Shown: in pieces, positions 50,809 through 58,886 of the stretch
How the letters are laid out: each line of letters starts with the position of its first letter
Numbering within the stretch: position 1 is the stretch's first letter
Assembly: GCA_018268935.1 (NCBI GenBank)
Contig: JAFDVS010000091.1
Coordinates: 45,564-109,563 of the forward strand
Length of the DNA: 64,000 nucleotides
Source: Acidobacteriota bacterium
GTDB taxonomy: Bacteria; Acidobacteriota; Terriglobia; Bryobacterales; Bryobacteraceae
Direction: 5' to 3'
The notes under the pieces: model-generated
What the model was told of the DNA's origin: nothing
Seen by the model: the letters and a program-made list of their open reading frames with translations, nothing else
The model's database searches: none
Program-made: the position numbers and the translations under genes

Positions 50809-53496
50809 ATGAACTGCATACCCACCCGCCTGGCACTCCCACCATTGGCGGCCCTGCTTCTCGCCCTCCCGCTTGCGGCCCAGGTCCAATGGCTCGCTCC
50901 GGGATCGTCCACCAATTCCATCCGCGTCAACTCCGGCGCCAATCGCCTGTGCCGCGTCATCTCCGGCGCCAACACCTACGCCGGAACTATCCTCAACGAA
51001 CCCGCCTGCTCCTACATCGTCAACGGCGCAGTCCAATCCATCAACTCCGGCTACACTGTCGCCGACGGCCTCGCCAAATGGGAACCCTCCGGTCTCCCCA
51101 ATCCCACTGACCTCGGCCTCCTCAACGGTCTCCCCACCCGCGTCTGCCGCGCCAAGGTCAACGGCTTCTTCCTTGCCGGCTACACATCCACGTCACTCCC
51201 TGTCACCTGCCAGATCGCCTCACCCACCGGCTACCAATCCGTAGCCCCCTACGAACTCCTCTACGACTTCACCACCACCGATGAGTTCCAGATCCGCAAC
51301 CAGGAGCTCTGCCTCGCCTCACGCTCCGGCCAATCACCCGCCGTCCAACTCCGCACCTGCGACAACGGCGCCGGCGATCAATGGCGCATCCAAACGGTCA
51401 GCGGCGGCGCCATTCGCCTCGAGTCCGTCAGCCAGATCGGCATGTGCCTCCATCGCGATCCCACCACCAATGCCGCTACACTCAACTCCTGCGCCTCGGC
51501 CACCGCGCTGCGCCAGGGTTCCTTCACCGACACCACCTATCGCTTCTACGACCCCCTCGGATTCAGCCTCTTCCTCGGCCGCGCCGAAGGCCGCACCAGC
51601 CGCGCCCCGCTTAGCTTCCGCTCCTCCACGGGCACGCCCGCCGAAGGCTTCGAAGTCCTCACCCTCACCGAAGCCAGCCGCCGCTTCTCCGTCACCAGCT
51701 ACAACATCATGATGCTCCCCAGCATCGTCTTCCCTTACCTGCAGCAAATGTCCCGCGCCACCATGATCCCCGATGCCCTCGACCGCCTCGGCATCCTCTC
51801 CGATGTCATCACATTCCAGGAAGGCTTCCAGAACAGCAGCCGCCTCGCACTGCTCGAACGCCTTCGCACCCAGTACGGTTACACCTACTTCACCGGCGTC
51901 CCTGACCACTCCCCCGAGGTCTACGACAAGCTCGACTTCCTCGCCTCCATCGCCACCAACGGCGGCATGTTCATCGCCAGCCGCTGGCCCATTGAGCGCA
52001 TCGCCTTCTGGAGGTTTTCCGCCAAATCTCAAGATGGACTCCTCGACACCACCGGAGCCGACGCCGCCGCCGCCAAAGGCGTCACCTACGCCCGCATCCT
52101 CAAATTCAACCGCCGCTATCACGTCTTCACCACCCACCTCCAGGCCGGCCCGCCCGAAGATGAAGCCGCCGTGCGCCAGGCCCAACTCCGCGAAATGAAA
52201 CAATTCGCCGACTTCCAACTCGCCGGCGCCAGCCCCGACGACGGCGTCATCTTCTCCGGCGACTTCAACATCAGCATGGAAGCCGACGTCGGCAATTATT
52301 ACTACCTGACCGACGCCCTCCAGGCCGACTTCATCGACGCCCCTCGCCCCATCGGAACCAGCACCGGCGCTGTTGCCCAGCGCTGGACCGTCGACCCCAA
52401 CCTCAACGACATCACCCGCAAACGCGGCGGTGGCTTCGAATGGCTCGACTACGCCTTCATCGCCCGCCGCAGTGCCCGCCCCACGCGCGCCGACTATCAG
52501 GTCTACCAGCCCGAAAACAATTTCCCCTACATCATGGAAATCAAGAACACCGCCGAACTCCCCTGGAGCCAGGATCCCTTCTTCACCCAGGATGTCTCCG
52601 ACCACGGCGCGCTCCACGCTCGCTTCACTTTCGCCCCCGCCGCCAATCAGGTCTCCCCCGCTGACCTCGTCACTCTCGAACTCCGCACCCTCCAGTTCGA
52701 AAACTCGAATCCCATCGATGACGGCCAGCTCCTCGTCGGCGGAGGCGCGGTCAGCACTCCGCAGACGATCACCCTCGAACGCAACAAGCCCGTCGAACTC
52801 GAAGCCTTCACCTACCTGCCCGGCTCCACCGGCTACCGCTTCGCCTTCGATCGCTGGGACAACGCCGCCACCAACAAATTCACCTACACTCCCCTCAACA
52901 ATACCGACCGCATCACCGCCACCTACCGCCGGCAGGTGCAGTTGAAGGTGAACTCCAATCCCCCTGACGCAGGCATCATCACTGGCGACGGCTACTTCAG
53001 CGAAAACGTCGGCGAGTTCCCCGTCACCGCCACCCCAAAACCGGGTTTCGCCTTCCAGAGCTTCAGCGCCCCCTACAGCAGCACCCAAAGCACCATCTAC
53101 GTAAGAGCGCCGCGCGAGCCTCTCACCTTCACTGCCAACTTCGTCGCCACCGGAACGCCGCGCCTCTCGTTGGTCCCCTACGGCCCGCGGACTTATTCCT
53201 CCGCCAACACCATAGTCAACGTCCCGCTCCGCATGTCCAACAGCGGCTCTGGCGGAGCCGTCAACGCCCGCATCAGCGCTGTCCGCAACATCGTCGTCAC
53301 CAGCGGCGCGGGTCTCGTGCAGTACAACGGAACCCCCATCACCGGTTTCGGCGCCATCGCCGCCGGAGCCACCAGCAACGCAGCCAGTGACGTGCCTTTC
53401 ATCTGGCCCGCCACCGCGCTCCGCATCCGAGCCGATTTCGTCCTCGTCACCGACACCGGCTATACCACAACCGTCACTTTGAATCTGAATCGCTAA
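50809..53496 (+). CDS. Secreted sphingomyelinase-like phosphodiesterase with DM9-like, ricin-type lectin and C-terminal repeat domains
   Basis: 895 residues with a signal peptide. About 35-135: DM9/DUF3421-like segment (NRLCRVISGANTYAGTIL, CSYIVNGAV). About 155-255: ricin-type beta-trefoil (QNQ-type ELCLAS, DQWRIQ, MCLHRD). About 295-610: endonuclease/exonuclease/phosphatase fold with SYNIMMLP, FQEGFQ, THLQAGPP, SGDFNISME and SDHGALHARF, in the arrangement of bacterial sphingomyelinase C. About 640-895: immunoglobulin-like and bacterial-repeat modules (ITATYRRQVQLKVNSNPPDA). Predicted to bind glycans and cleave a phosphodiester in a lipid or other substrate outside the cell. Followed 14 bases later by a PEP-CTERM gene. 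Confidence 0.82.
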   Translation: MNCIPTRLALPPLAALLLALPLAAQVQWLAPGSSTNSIRVNSGANRLCRVISGANTYAGTILNEPACSYIVNGAVQSINSGYTVADGLAKWEPSGLPNPTDLGLLNGLPTRVCRAKVNGFFLAGYTSTSLPVTCQIASPTGYQSVAPYELLYDFTTTDEFQIRNQELCLASRSGQSPAVQLRTCDNGAGDQWRIQTVSGGAIRLESVSQIGMCLHRDPTTNAATLNSCASATALRQGSFTDTTYRFYDPLGFSLFLGRAEGRTSRAPLSFRSSTGTPAEGFEVLTLTEASRRFSVTSYNIMMLPSIVFPYLQQMSRATMIPDALDRLGILSDVITFQEGFQNSSRLALLERLRTQYGYTYFTGVPDHSPEVYDKLDFLASIATNGGMFIASRWPIERIAFWRFSAKSQDGLLDTTGADAAAAKGVTYARILKFNRRYHVFTTHLQAGPPEDEAAVRQAQLREMKQFADFQLAGASPDDGVIFSGDFNISMEADVGNYYYLTDALQADFIDAPRPIGTSTGAVAQRWTVDPNLNDITRKRGGGFEWLDYAFIARRSARPTRADYQVYQPENNFPYIMEIKNTAELPWSQDPFFTQDVSDHGALHARFTFAPAANQVSPADLVTLELRTLQFENSNPIDDGQLLVGGGAVSTPQTITLERNKPVELEAFTYLPGSTGYRFAFDRWDNAATNKFTYTPLNNTDRITATYRRQVQLKVNSNPPDAGIITGDGYFSENVGEFPVTATPKPGFAFQSFSAPYSSTQSTIYVRAPREPLTFTANFVATGTPRLSLVPYGPRTYSSANTIVNVPLRMSNSGSGGAVNARISAVRNIVVTSGAGLVQYNGTPITGFGAIAAGATSNAASDVPFIWPATALRIRADFVLVTDTGYTTTVTLNLNR

Positions 53497-53510
53497 CGGA
53501 GGAAACCACA

Positions 53511-54110
53511 ATGAAAAAACTACTGCTGCTCGTCACCCTGCTGGCAGGCTCACTCGCCGCCGCTCCCGTATTCACGCTCGATCCCGTCGACGGGGCCATC
53601 ACCGGCCCCGCCGGCTCCACCCGAGGCTGGGGCTTCACACTCACCTCCGACCCCAACCGCTGGCTCTCCGTCGTGGCTTCGCTCCTGCTCACCGAATCCG
53701 ATCCCAGCGTCGGCTTCTACCAGGACTACATCGGCGCGCTCGGCGGGCCCGTCAACTTCGTCCTCCCGCCGGGCGATCCGGATTGGCATCTCGATTTCAA
53801 CGAAGCCTTCCTCGAAGGCACTGGCAGTTTCACCTTCGATCCTGCCGCCCCGCTCAACGCCATCAATTCCGGCACGCTCCGCGTCATCATCGAAGCCTAC
53901 TCCCAGGACCCCGCCCTCTGCGGCGCCGCCTGTCTCGATGAAACCTTCACCTTCGATCTCGACTTCAGCGCCACGGTAACCGCCGATCCCGGCCCCGATG
54001 TCCCCGAGCCCGCGACATTCTGTCTCACCGGCCTCGCTCTAGTTGCAGTTGGCTGCCTTCGCCACAAACTGCGTTCGCGCACAAAGTCTGATCCGCCGCA
54101 AGCCTGCTAA
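53511..54110 (+). CDS. PEP-CTERM protein
   Basis: 199 residues with a strong ribosome-binding site (GGAGG, 9 bases before the ATG). Signal peptide MKKLLLLVTLLAGSLAAAP; beta body with GWGFTLTSDPNRWLSVVASL, INSGTLRVIIEAYSQDP and the disulfide-like CGAACLDE; sorting signal DVPEPATFC-helix-CLRHKLRSR. 14 bases after the phosphodiesterase gene, so probably co-transcribed. A degraded second copy of its central part lies at 55974-56118. Confidence 0.9.
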   Translation: MKKLLLLVTLLAGSLAAAPVFTLDPVDGAITGPAGSTRGWGFTLTSDPNRWLSVVASLLLTESDPSVGFYQDYIGALGGPVNFVLPPGDPDWHLDFNEAFLEGTGSFTFDPAAPLNAINSGTLRVIIEAYSQDPALCGAACLDETFTFDLDFSATVTADPGPDVPEPATFCLTGLALVAVGCLRHKLRSRTKSDPPQAC

Positions 54111-54121
54111 CGTAGAATCGT

Positions 54122-54337
54122 ATGGAACCGGACGACAAACAGATCCCCCCCGAATGGCTCGCTGAATTCGAGGCCGCCTCCCGTCGTCCGCTCCCACTAC
54201 GCATACGCTATTCCTTTATCCGCACCTACAAGCCGGTACTGGATGACGCCCCATTCCGCTCCTTCGCAACAATGGATGACTACCGCCGCTGGTGCGAAGA
54301 GAATCTCCCCTCATGGCTCGGATATGGCCGCGTTTGA
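54122..54337 (+). CDS. Small conserved-type protein upstream of a nucleotidyltransferase
   Basis: 71 residues. Charged, tryptophan-rich C-terminus: MDDYRRWCEENLPSWLGYGR, a pattern I associate with small genes paired with nucleotidyltransferase-like partners. The next gene starts inside this one (14-base overlap), so both are translated from one message. TAGAAT (54113-54118) ends 3 bases before ATG 54122, suggesting a leaderless start. Possible antitoxin or partner of the nucleotidyltransferase; unproved. Confidence 0.65.
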   Translation: MEPDDKQIPPEWLAEFEAASRRPLPLRIRYSFIRTYKPVLDDAPFRSFATMDDYRRWCEENLPSWLGYGRV

Positions 54338-54797
54338 CTATCGTCAGGCCGAAGAGATCAAAGACGCCTTCGCCGCCCGCAACATCCGATACCTCTTTCT
54401 GGGAAAATCGGGAGCCGTTCTCCTCGGCTATCCGGATACGACGCAAGATGTAGATCTTTTCATTGAGGACAGCCTGGAAAACTGCACCGCTGTCATCGAG
54501 GCCTTAGCGGAGTTGGGCTTTGCGCTCACTGGCCAGGATCAGGCCGAGATCCGCCGGCGGGAGTTCGTTCAACTGAAGAACGGGCCCTTCGATCTCGATC
54601 TCGTCTTTGCCCCCGACGGGATCAAGCACTTCAACGCCGCCTGGGAACGGCGAGTCGTAGTGGAGGGCTTTCCCGTCTGCCACCCAAACGATATCATCGC
54701 AAGCAAACGGGCCGCCGGCCGCCGCAAGGACCTGGAATCACTCCCTCGCCTCGAAGCCTTCCGCGACCACTGGCTGCGCACTCGCGAAAACAAGTAG
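54324..54797 (+). CDS. Nucleotidyltransferase-fold protein (AbiEii / MNT-like)
   Basis: 157 residues from ATG 54324. Nucleotidyltransferase core: YLFLGKSGAVLLGYPDTTQD then VDLFI (Asp-x-Asp metal-binding pair), and a third acidic position in FDLDLVF. The C-terminal RKDLESLPRLEAFRDHW helix matches AbiEii/DUF6036-type proteins. Such proteins transfer nucleotides to RNA or protein and often act as toxins or their antidotes in pairs. Here the partner would be the overlapping 71-residue protein upstream. No HEPN gene nearby. Confidence 0.7.
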   Translation: MAAFDYRQAEEIKDAFAARNIRYLFLGKSGAVLLGYPDTTQDVDLFIEDSLENCTAVIEALAELGFALTGQDQAEIRRREFVQLKNGPFDLDLVFAPDGIKHFNAAWERRVVVEGFPVCHPNDIIASKRAAGRRKDLESLPRLEAFRDHWLRTRENK

Positions 54798-54857
54798 ATG
54801 CAACTCCCGTGAGCGATGAGTCACGCCCGATCGGCCCACTCCTCCTCGCGATCAACC

Positions 54858-55484
54858 TCAAATCCCGCACTCCACCGAATCATCATCCACCAAAGGATCC
54901 TGCAACACCGGCAACTTCACCGGCGGCCCCGTCCGCCGCAGCAACGCCGCCGCCGCATCCCGCAAATACCCCACTCCGGACTCCGCCAGTGACCCAGCCA
55001 GCGGCTCCGCAATCGTCGCCAGATGCTCCTTCACAAACTGCGCCGCCGCATCGCCCGTAACCGTCGCCCCCTCCTCATCCCCCGCACTCAACGCATACGC
55101 CTGCTTCAATCGCAGATACCCCACAAACCCCGCTTCCGTCGCCACATGATCCGCCGGTTCCACGCACTGCCGCTGATACGCAAACGCCCCGTAATAGGCT
55201 TCCAACTCGGATATCAAATATCCCAGTTGCACCGTATCCTGATAACTCGCCTCCCTTGGCGGCGCAGGCCCACCCGGCCCGAACGTCGAATGATACAACC
55301 CCTCCGACGCCTCCGTCATCGCCTCTTCCGCCGCACTGCGCAACATTACATCATCTAACTCCGCAGCCAGCGCCCCCACCTCCCCCAACCACTGCGCCGA
55401 CGGGCATTCAAACAACAACCCGAGAAGCCGCCATTCCGCAGCCTCCCGCACCAGCCCTGCAACATCATCCAAAACTCTCATCAT
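54858..55484 (-). CDS. TorD/DmsD-family molybdoenzyme chaperone, duplicate copy
   Basis: 208 residues from ATG 55484 (GGGAGG upstream). Helical chaperone with SYQDTVQLGYLISELEAYYGAF, EPADHVATEAGFVGYLRL and LSAGDEEG, the TorD/NarJ pattern. Nearly identical to 58260-58886 (seven amino-acid differences seen). It keeps a full reading frame, but its neighbour here, the heme subunit gene, is truncated, so it is probably redundant. It lies in the left copy of a 1,114-bp direct repeat. These chaperones bind the twin-arginine leader and guide molybdenum cofactor insertion into the alpha subunit. Confidence 0.85.
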   Translation of the reverse strand: MMRVLDDVAGLVREAAEWRLLGLLFECPSAQWLGEVGALAAELDDVMLRSAAEEAMTEASEGLYHSTFGPGGPAPPREASYQDTVQLGYLISELEAYYGAFAYQRQCVEPADHVATEAGFVGYLRLKQAYALSAGDEEGATVTGDAAAQFVKEHLATIAEPLAGSLAESGVGYLRDAAAALLRRTGPPVKLPVLQDPLVDDDSVECGI

Positions 55485-55973
55485 TTCGCCTCCCGCAAAG
55501 CCAGCGGAATCCACCCCGTCCGCATCTTCCGCGATCCCACTTCCTGCGCCGAGCCTTCCCAGATCGCAAACGCCACCTGCGTCCGCACCTTCGCCGAAAG
55601 CCCCGCCGGAGCCTTCCGCACCAGCACCACCTGCCATCCCGTCTTCGTCCGCACTCCCGCACCGCGCGCCAATAACCCAGCGCCCGGCGACAACGTCCCC
55701 GGCCCTTCCGCCATCATCGCCTCCACCGGAAACTCGCGCGGCCCAACCCGCCGGTTCCCCATCGCCTGCGCCGGAGCATAGCGCTGCATCATCTCCTTCT
55801 GCGCCGCCGACCCCGGTTCCAACGAATGCGCCTGGAACGGATAGTGATCCACGCTCGCATTCGGATACAGCGAATGAATATCGTCCTTCCGCCCATTCAC
55901 GGATGCTTGCCAGTCCGCCCGCCAGAACGTGATCTGCACCGGATGCCCCGCCGATCCCATCTGCGGATCCGGC
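54860..55973. repeat. Left copy of a 1,114-bp direct repeat
   Basis: Matches 58262-59375 over exactly the same length with about 26 substitutions (about 97.7% identity, counted by eye) and no indels. It starts within the stop codon of the TorD gene and ends inside the gamma-subunit gene. The spacing between copies is 3,402 bases, and both copies have the same orientation. Confidence 0.93.
55481..55973 (-). pseudogene. Truncated gamma subunit (ethylbenzene-dehydrogenase-type heme-binding domain)
   Basis: C-terminal about 160 residues of the subunit encoded intact at 58883-59731. Reading starts only at the internal MGSAGHPVQITFW, so the lipoprotein signal and the first about 120 residues are missing. 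The duplication breakpoint at 55973 joins it directly to a fragment of a PEP-CTERM gene on the other strand. Most likely non-functional. Confidence 0.85.
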
Positions 55974-56118
55974 CCAACTCCATCAACTCCGTCAAGCTCA
56001 GCATCATCATCGAGGTCTGTGCGCAGTATCCCGTCGTCTGTGGCGCGGCGTGTCTCGAAGAATATTCAACTTCGATCTCGACTCCAGCGCCACGTAACGG
56101 CCAACCCCGGTCCCGGTC
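55974..56118 (+). pseudogene. Degraded fragment of a PEP-CTERM gene
   Basis: On the plus strand this stretch is clearly related to about 53860-53998 of the PEP-CTERM gene at 53511. Its translation SINSVKLSIIIEVCAQYP then CGAACLEE parallels INSGTLRVIIEAYSQDP and CGAACLDE. The frame breaks shortly afterwards and both ends are missing. It begins precisely at the breakpoint of the 1,114-bp repeat, so it records a second copy of the 53.5 kb gene destroyed during the rearrangement. Confidence 0.75.
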
Positions 56119-56121
56119 GCT

Positions 56122-56439
56122 TCAACTCAATATGGCAATGAGGCGTTCTCGCGTCTCTTGCAGCTTCGATCTACTCACTTGGCCAGCCTTGTAGATAACG
56201 ATGTTTGAATCCGCAGTGAACAATCGGTTGGGACGGATGCGGCTACTCTGGTTCAGCCCACCTACCACAAAATCAGAGGTGTCGAGTCGCACCGAGTACG
56301 CATCGTCCCGCGCCTGGCTAGTGATCTGGCACAGGATCAAGTCATCGCCCTGCAAAGCTGCAACGACGAGCGCAGGGCGACGTTTGCTCTGACTCAAATC
56401 GGAGAAAGGAAAGCTGAGTACGACAACGTCGCCATTCAC
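56122..56439 (-). CDS. PemK/MazF-family toxin (endoribonuclease)
   Basis: 105 residues, GTG start at 56439. MazF-like: GDVVVLSFPFSDLSQSKRRP with the RPALVV strand, LCQITSQ and the C-terminal KAGQVSRSKLQE, the PemK/MazF arrangement. Toxins of this family cleave mRNA at short motifs and are blocked by a cognate antitoxin. The GTG overlaps the antitoxin stop by 4 bases (GTGA), as expected for a coupled pair with the antitoxin first. Located between the direct repeats. Confidence 0.85.
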   Translation of the reverse strand: MNGDVVVLSFPFSDLSQSKRRPALVVAALQGDDLILCQITSQARDDAYSVRLDTSDFVVGGLNQSSRIRPNRLFTADSNIVIYKAGQVSRSKLQETRERLIAILS

Positions 56440-56627
56440 AAATTGGCCCAGGCGGTATCCTCCTCAGCGGAGAGCCAGTCCTTGGCAAGCAAAGACTCAG
56501 CGGCCAATGCCGGAACAGAGGATTCGGCATGCTCATCGGAAAGTGCTCGAAGAAAAGCAAGCGTCCGGTCGAGATCAGCATCCGACAATCGGCCCAACTC
56601 CTGTGCAATCAGATCGCGCTTACTCAT
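56436..56627 (-). CDS. Antitoxin of the PemK/MazF-type pair
   Basis: 63 residues, acidic and helical (AQELGRLSDADLDRTLAFLR, then LLAKDWLSAEEDTAW). It resembles short antitoxins that lie before PemK/MazF genes rather than the SpoVT-AbrB MazE type. ATG 56627 has a weak purine-rich upstream. Four-base overlap with the toxin. It would neutralise the toxin by direct binding and could repress the pair. Confidence 0.75.
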   Translation of the reverse strand: MSKRDLIAQELGRLSDADLDRTLAFLRALSDEHAESSVPALAAESLLAKDWLSAEEDTAWANL

Positions 56628-56818
56628 TTTCTTTGTTCTCTTCTCATCTTAATCACAGACGCTGGGAGGTTGCAGATCCATTCAGGGCATCCCTCAGCCG
56701 ACCCATCGTGCGAAACCCAGATGCGAAATCGAGATCTTCAAACCCCAAAATTGATTCGAACCTTTCTAAATGGGACGTGCCTCCTGCGATTCGGCACTGG
56801 CAAACTTCCTTCGTCCCG

Positions 56819-57585
56819 TCAATCCCTGACGCAACGGACGGAGAAAGCATTCCAATCGTTCTCCTGAGACATGCTGGCACTGCCCTCCGATGGCACGCCG
56901 TCCCACGGTGCAATAAAACCGTACTCATGATTTACATGAAAACCAGGGAAGCGGTCCTTTCGGTCGCGGATAGTCGCCTCATATCGCTTGGTCAGTTCGT
57001 CTGCTGGAATCGAAGCTATGTCAGCGCTGAGATACAACAAGTAGTAAACACCACTGTTTCGATCCATCGTCCAAGACAGTGGCCCTAGATGCGCTTTGGG
57101 ACGTGACGATGTCCAGAAACGCCCCGCCATGAAATGACCGAAATAGGTATAGTACACCGTGCCACTATGCCGATCCGGCCGTGAGTGGACGCATCCGCCA
57201 AACTCGATGTTCAGATGATCAACGATGAGCGTCTTCAAGTCGTTAGGGCCGGTCGCGACGATTTCGTCGTGAATTCCGCGCGCGAATCCGCCGTAGGCAT
57301 CGAGCAACACTTGCCATTCCTCATTGCTGGGCACATGCCATCCAGCAGGGCAGCATACTGTGCCGCCTCGAACGTATACAGCCGGCCATAGCGACGGAAA
57401 GCATAGTAGGGGTGTGTGGCGAGCGCTAGATTTGGGGGATTCTCGTCTGGTGGGTAGGAGCCAGTCGCGTTGAATCTCAGATTCTCAGCCATCCACAATC
57501 TGCCGTCGCGCAACCGAACGGTCGGGTACACATTGCCATCTCGTTGATCGGTGAACGTTCCGCGCACGCTAGTCATGCCAAGCAT
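56819..57585 (-). pseudogene. FISUMP-domain protein gene broken by a frameshift
   Basis: Two minus-strand frames together give one FISUMP (Fibrobacter succinogenes major paralogous) domain. The first part (start ATG 57585 after GAGAGGG) reads GTFTDQRDGNVYPTVRL, RLWMAENLRFN and YGRLYTFEAAQY. The continuation CCPAGWHVPSNEEWQVLLDA is in another frame and begins at 57355. A single-base indel near 57356 separates them, so no full product is made unless there is programmed shifting or a sequencing error. Extracellular role in the family; here probably a pseudogene. No clear signal peptide precedes it. Confidence 0.8.
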
Positions 57586-57766
57586 CCCTCTCTCTAGAGC
57601 AACCGAAGATTTCGCAACCCGTATCCCAAGACTATAGCTCCACCCCGCCAATGTCTGTTCAAGGAGGGCGGATACAGGGGACGAAGCGCGGCGACAACCC
57701 CTACATTCGGACTCAGCCCACACGATGCGGCGGTCCGGCCGGCCGGCCAACTTTGCGCAACCATCA

Positions 57767-58102
57767 TCACGGCAGGTTGAGACAGCTCGAACAGTTGGAG
57801 AAGTCGCCGTGGTGGGTCCGAGCCCATCGTGACAGTTTGTCTCGATTCAAAGAGACTACTTTGCAGTAGTCAGTTCTGGTCAGATTGTCCTCAAACCCGG
57901 ATGCTCTGTTCCCATTTCTGAAGTGGGGACACATCTTTCCCTTGTGCATCGCGCTGTGAAGAGTATAAACGTGAACGACATTGCCGTCTTTATTGCGGCC
58001 ACAGTTCAAGAAGGACCCTACTGCGTTTTCATGGCACCAGTCGATGAAATAGTCGTCCTCGTCCACGATCAGCCAAACGTCTTCCGAAAGCTCTTTCCTC
58101 AT
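57767..58102 (-). CDS. Small unrecognised protein
   Basis: 111 residues, ATG 58102 with GGGAGG about 8 bases upstream, a good translation start. Acidic N-terminus (SEDVWLIVDEDDYFIDWCHE), then a Cys/His-rich remainder (CGRNKDGNVVHVYTLHS, CPHFRNG, DFSNCSSCLNLP). The four or five cysteines and histidines could bind a metal, but no known pattern is met. Its location between the direct repeats, beside a toxin-antitoxin pair, suggests accessory DNA. Confidence 0.5.
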   Translation of the reverse strand: MRKELSEDVWLIVDEDDYFIDWCHENAVGSFLNCGRNKDGNVVHVYTLHSAMHKGKMCPHFRNGNRASGFEDNLTRTDYCKVVSLNRDKLSRWARTHHGDFSNCSSCLNLP

Positions 58103-58215
58103 CGCAACCTCCCAGCCTCACCGTATAGCAGATCTGTATAGAACCGCGGGGCGAGACTTCCGAACTCCCGCGATTCGCTTCCTGGCGATCACGCATAGCC
58201 CTCACCGCGGGGGTC

Positions 58216-58235
58216 GGATAAATCTGCGTTTATCC
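58216..58235. other. Short perfect hairpin downstream of the intact torD gene
   Basis: GGATAAA / TTTATCC form a 7-bp stem with a 6-base TCTGCG loop, 25 bases beyond the TorD stop on the minus strand. There is no U tract. It may be a dispersed intergenic repeat element or a weak terminator. Confidence 0.35.
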
Positions 58236-58259
58236 GCCTTCATCGGTGGCGTGTGCATC

Positions 58260-58886
58260 CTAAATCCCGCACTCCACCGAATCATCATCCACCAAAGGAT
58301 CCTGCAACACCGGCAACTTCACCGACGGCCCCGTCCGCCGCAGCAACGCCACCGCCGCATCCCGCAAATACCCCACTCCGGACTCCGCCAGTGACCCAGC
58401 CAGCGGCTCCGCAATCGTCGCCAGATGCTCCTTCACAAACTGCGCCGCCGCATCGCCCGTGACCGTCGCCCCCTCCTCATCCCCCGCACTCAACGCATAC
58501 GCCTGCTTCAATCGCAGATACCCCACAAATCCCGCTTCCGTCGCCACATGATCCGCCGGCTCCGCGCACCGCCGCTGATACGCAAACGCCCCGTAATAGG
58601 CTTCCAACTCGGATATCAAATATCCCAGTTGCACCGTATCCTGATAACTCGCCTCCCTTGGCGGCGCCGGCCCTCCCGGCCCGAACGTCGAATGATACAA
58701 CCCCTCCGAAGCCTCCGTCATCGCCTCTTCCGCCGCGCCGCGCAACACTACATCATCTAACTCCGCAGCCAGCGCCCCCACCTCCCCCAACCACTGCGCC
58801 GACGGGCATTCAAACAACAACCCCAGAAGCCGCCATTCCGCCGCCTCCCGCACCAGCCCTGCAACATCATCCAAAACTCTCATCAT
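58260..58886 (-). CDS. TorD/DmsD-family molybdoenzyme chaperone
   Basis: 208 residues from ATG 58886, overlapping the gamma-subunit stop by 4 bases (ATGA). Helical TorD/NarJ-like protein: SYQDTVQLGYLISELEAYYG, EPADHVATEAGFVGYLRLKQ, LSAGDEEG and LRRTGPSVKLPVL. Cytoplasmic chaperone expected to bind the alpha-subunit leader, hold back Tat export until the molybdenum cofactor is inserted, and leave before export. Last gene of the alpha-beta-gamma-delta operon. A near copy sits at 54858-55484. Confidence 0.88.
   Translation of the reverse strand: MMRVLDDVAGLVREAAEWRLLGLLFECPSAQWLGEVGALAAELDDVVLRGAAEEAMTEASEGLYHSTFGPGGPAPPREASYQDTVQLGYLISELEAYYGAFAYQRRCAEPADHVATEAGFVGYLRLKQAYALSAGDEEGATVTGDAAAQFVKEHLATIAEPLAGSLAESGVGYLRDAAVALLRRTGPSVKLPVLQDPLVDDDSVECGI

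Noticed and set aside
51334..53511. 725-codon minus-strand open frame antisense to the phosphodiesterase
   Set aside because: Gly/Ala/Glu/Val-rich low-complexity translation with no motif; it mirrors the codon bias of the real plus-strand gene.
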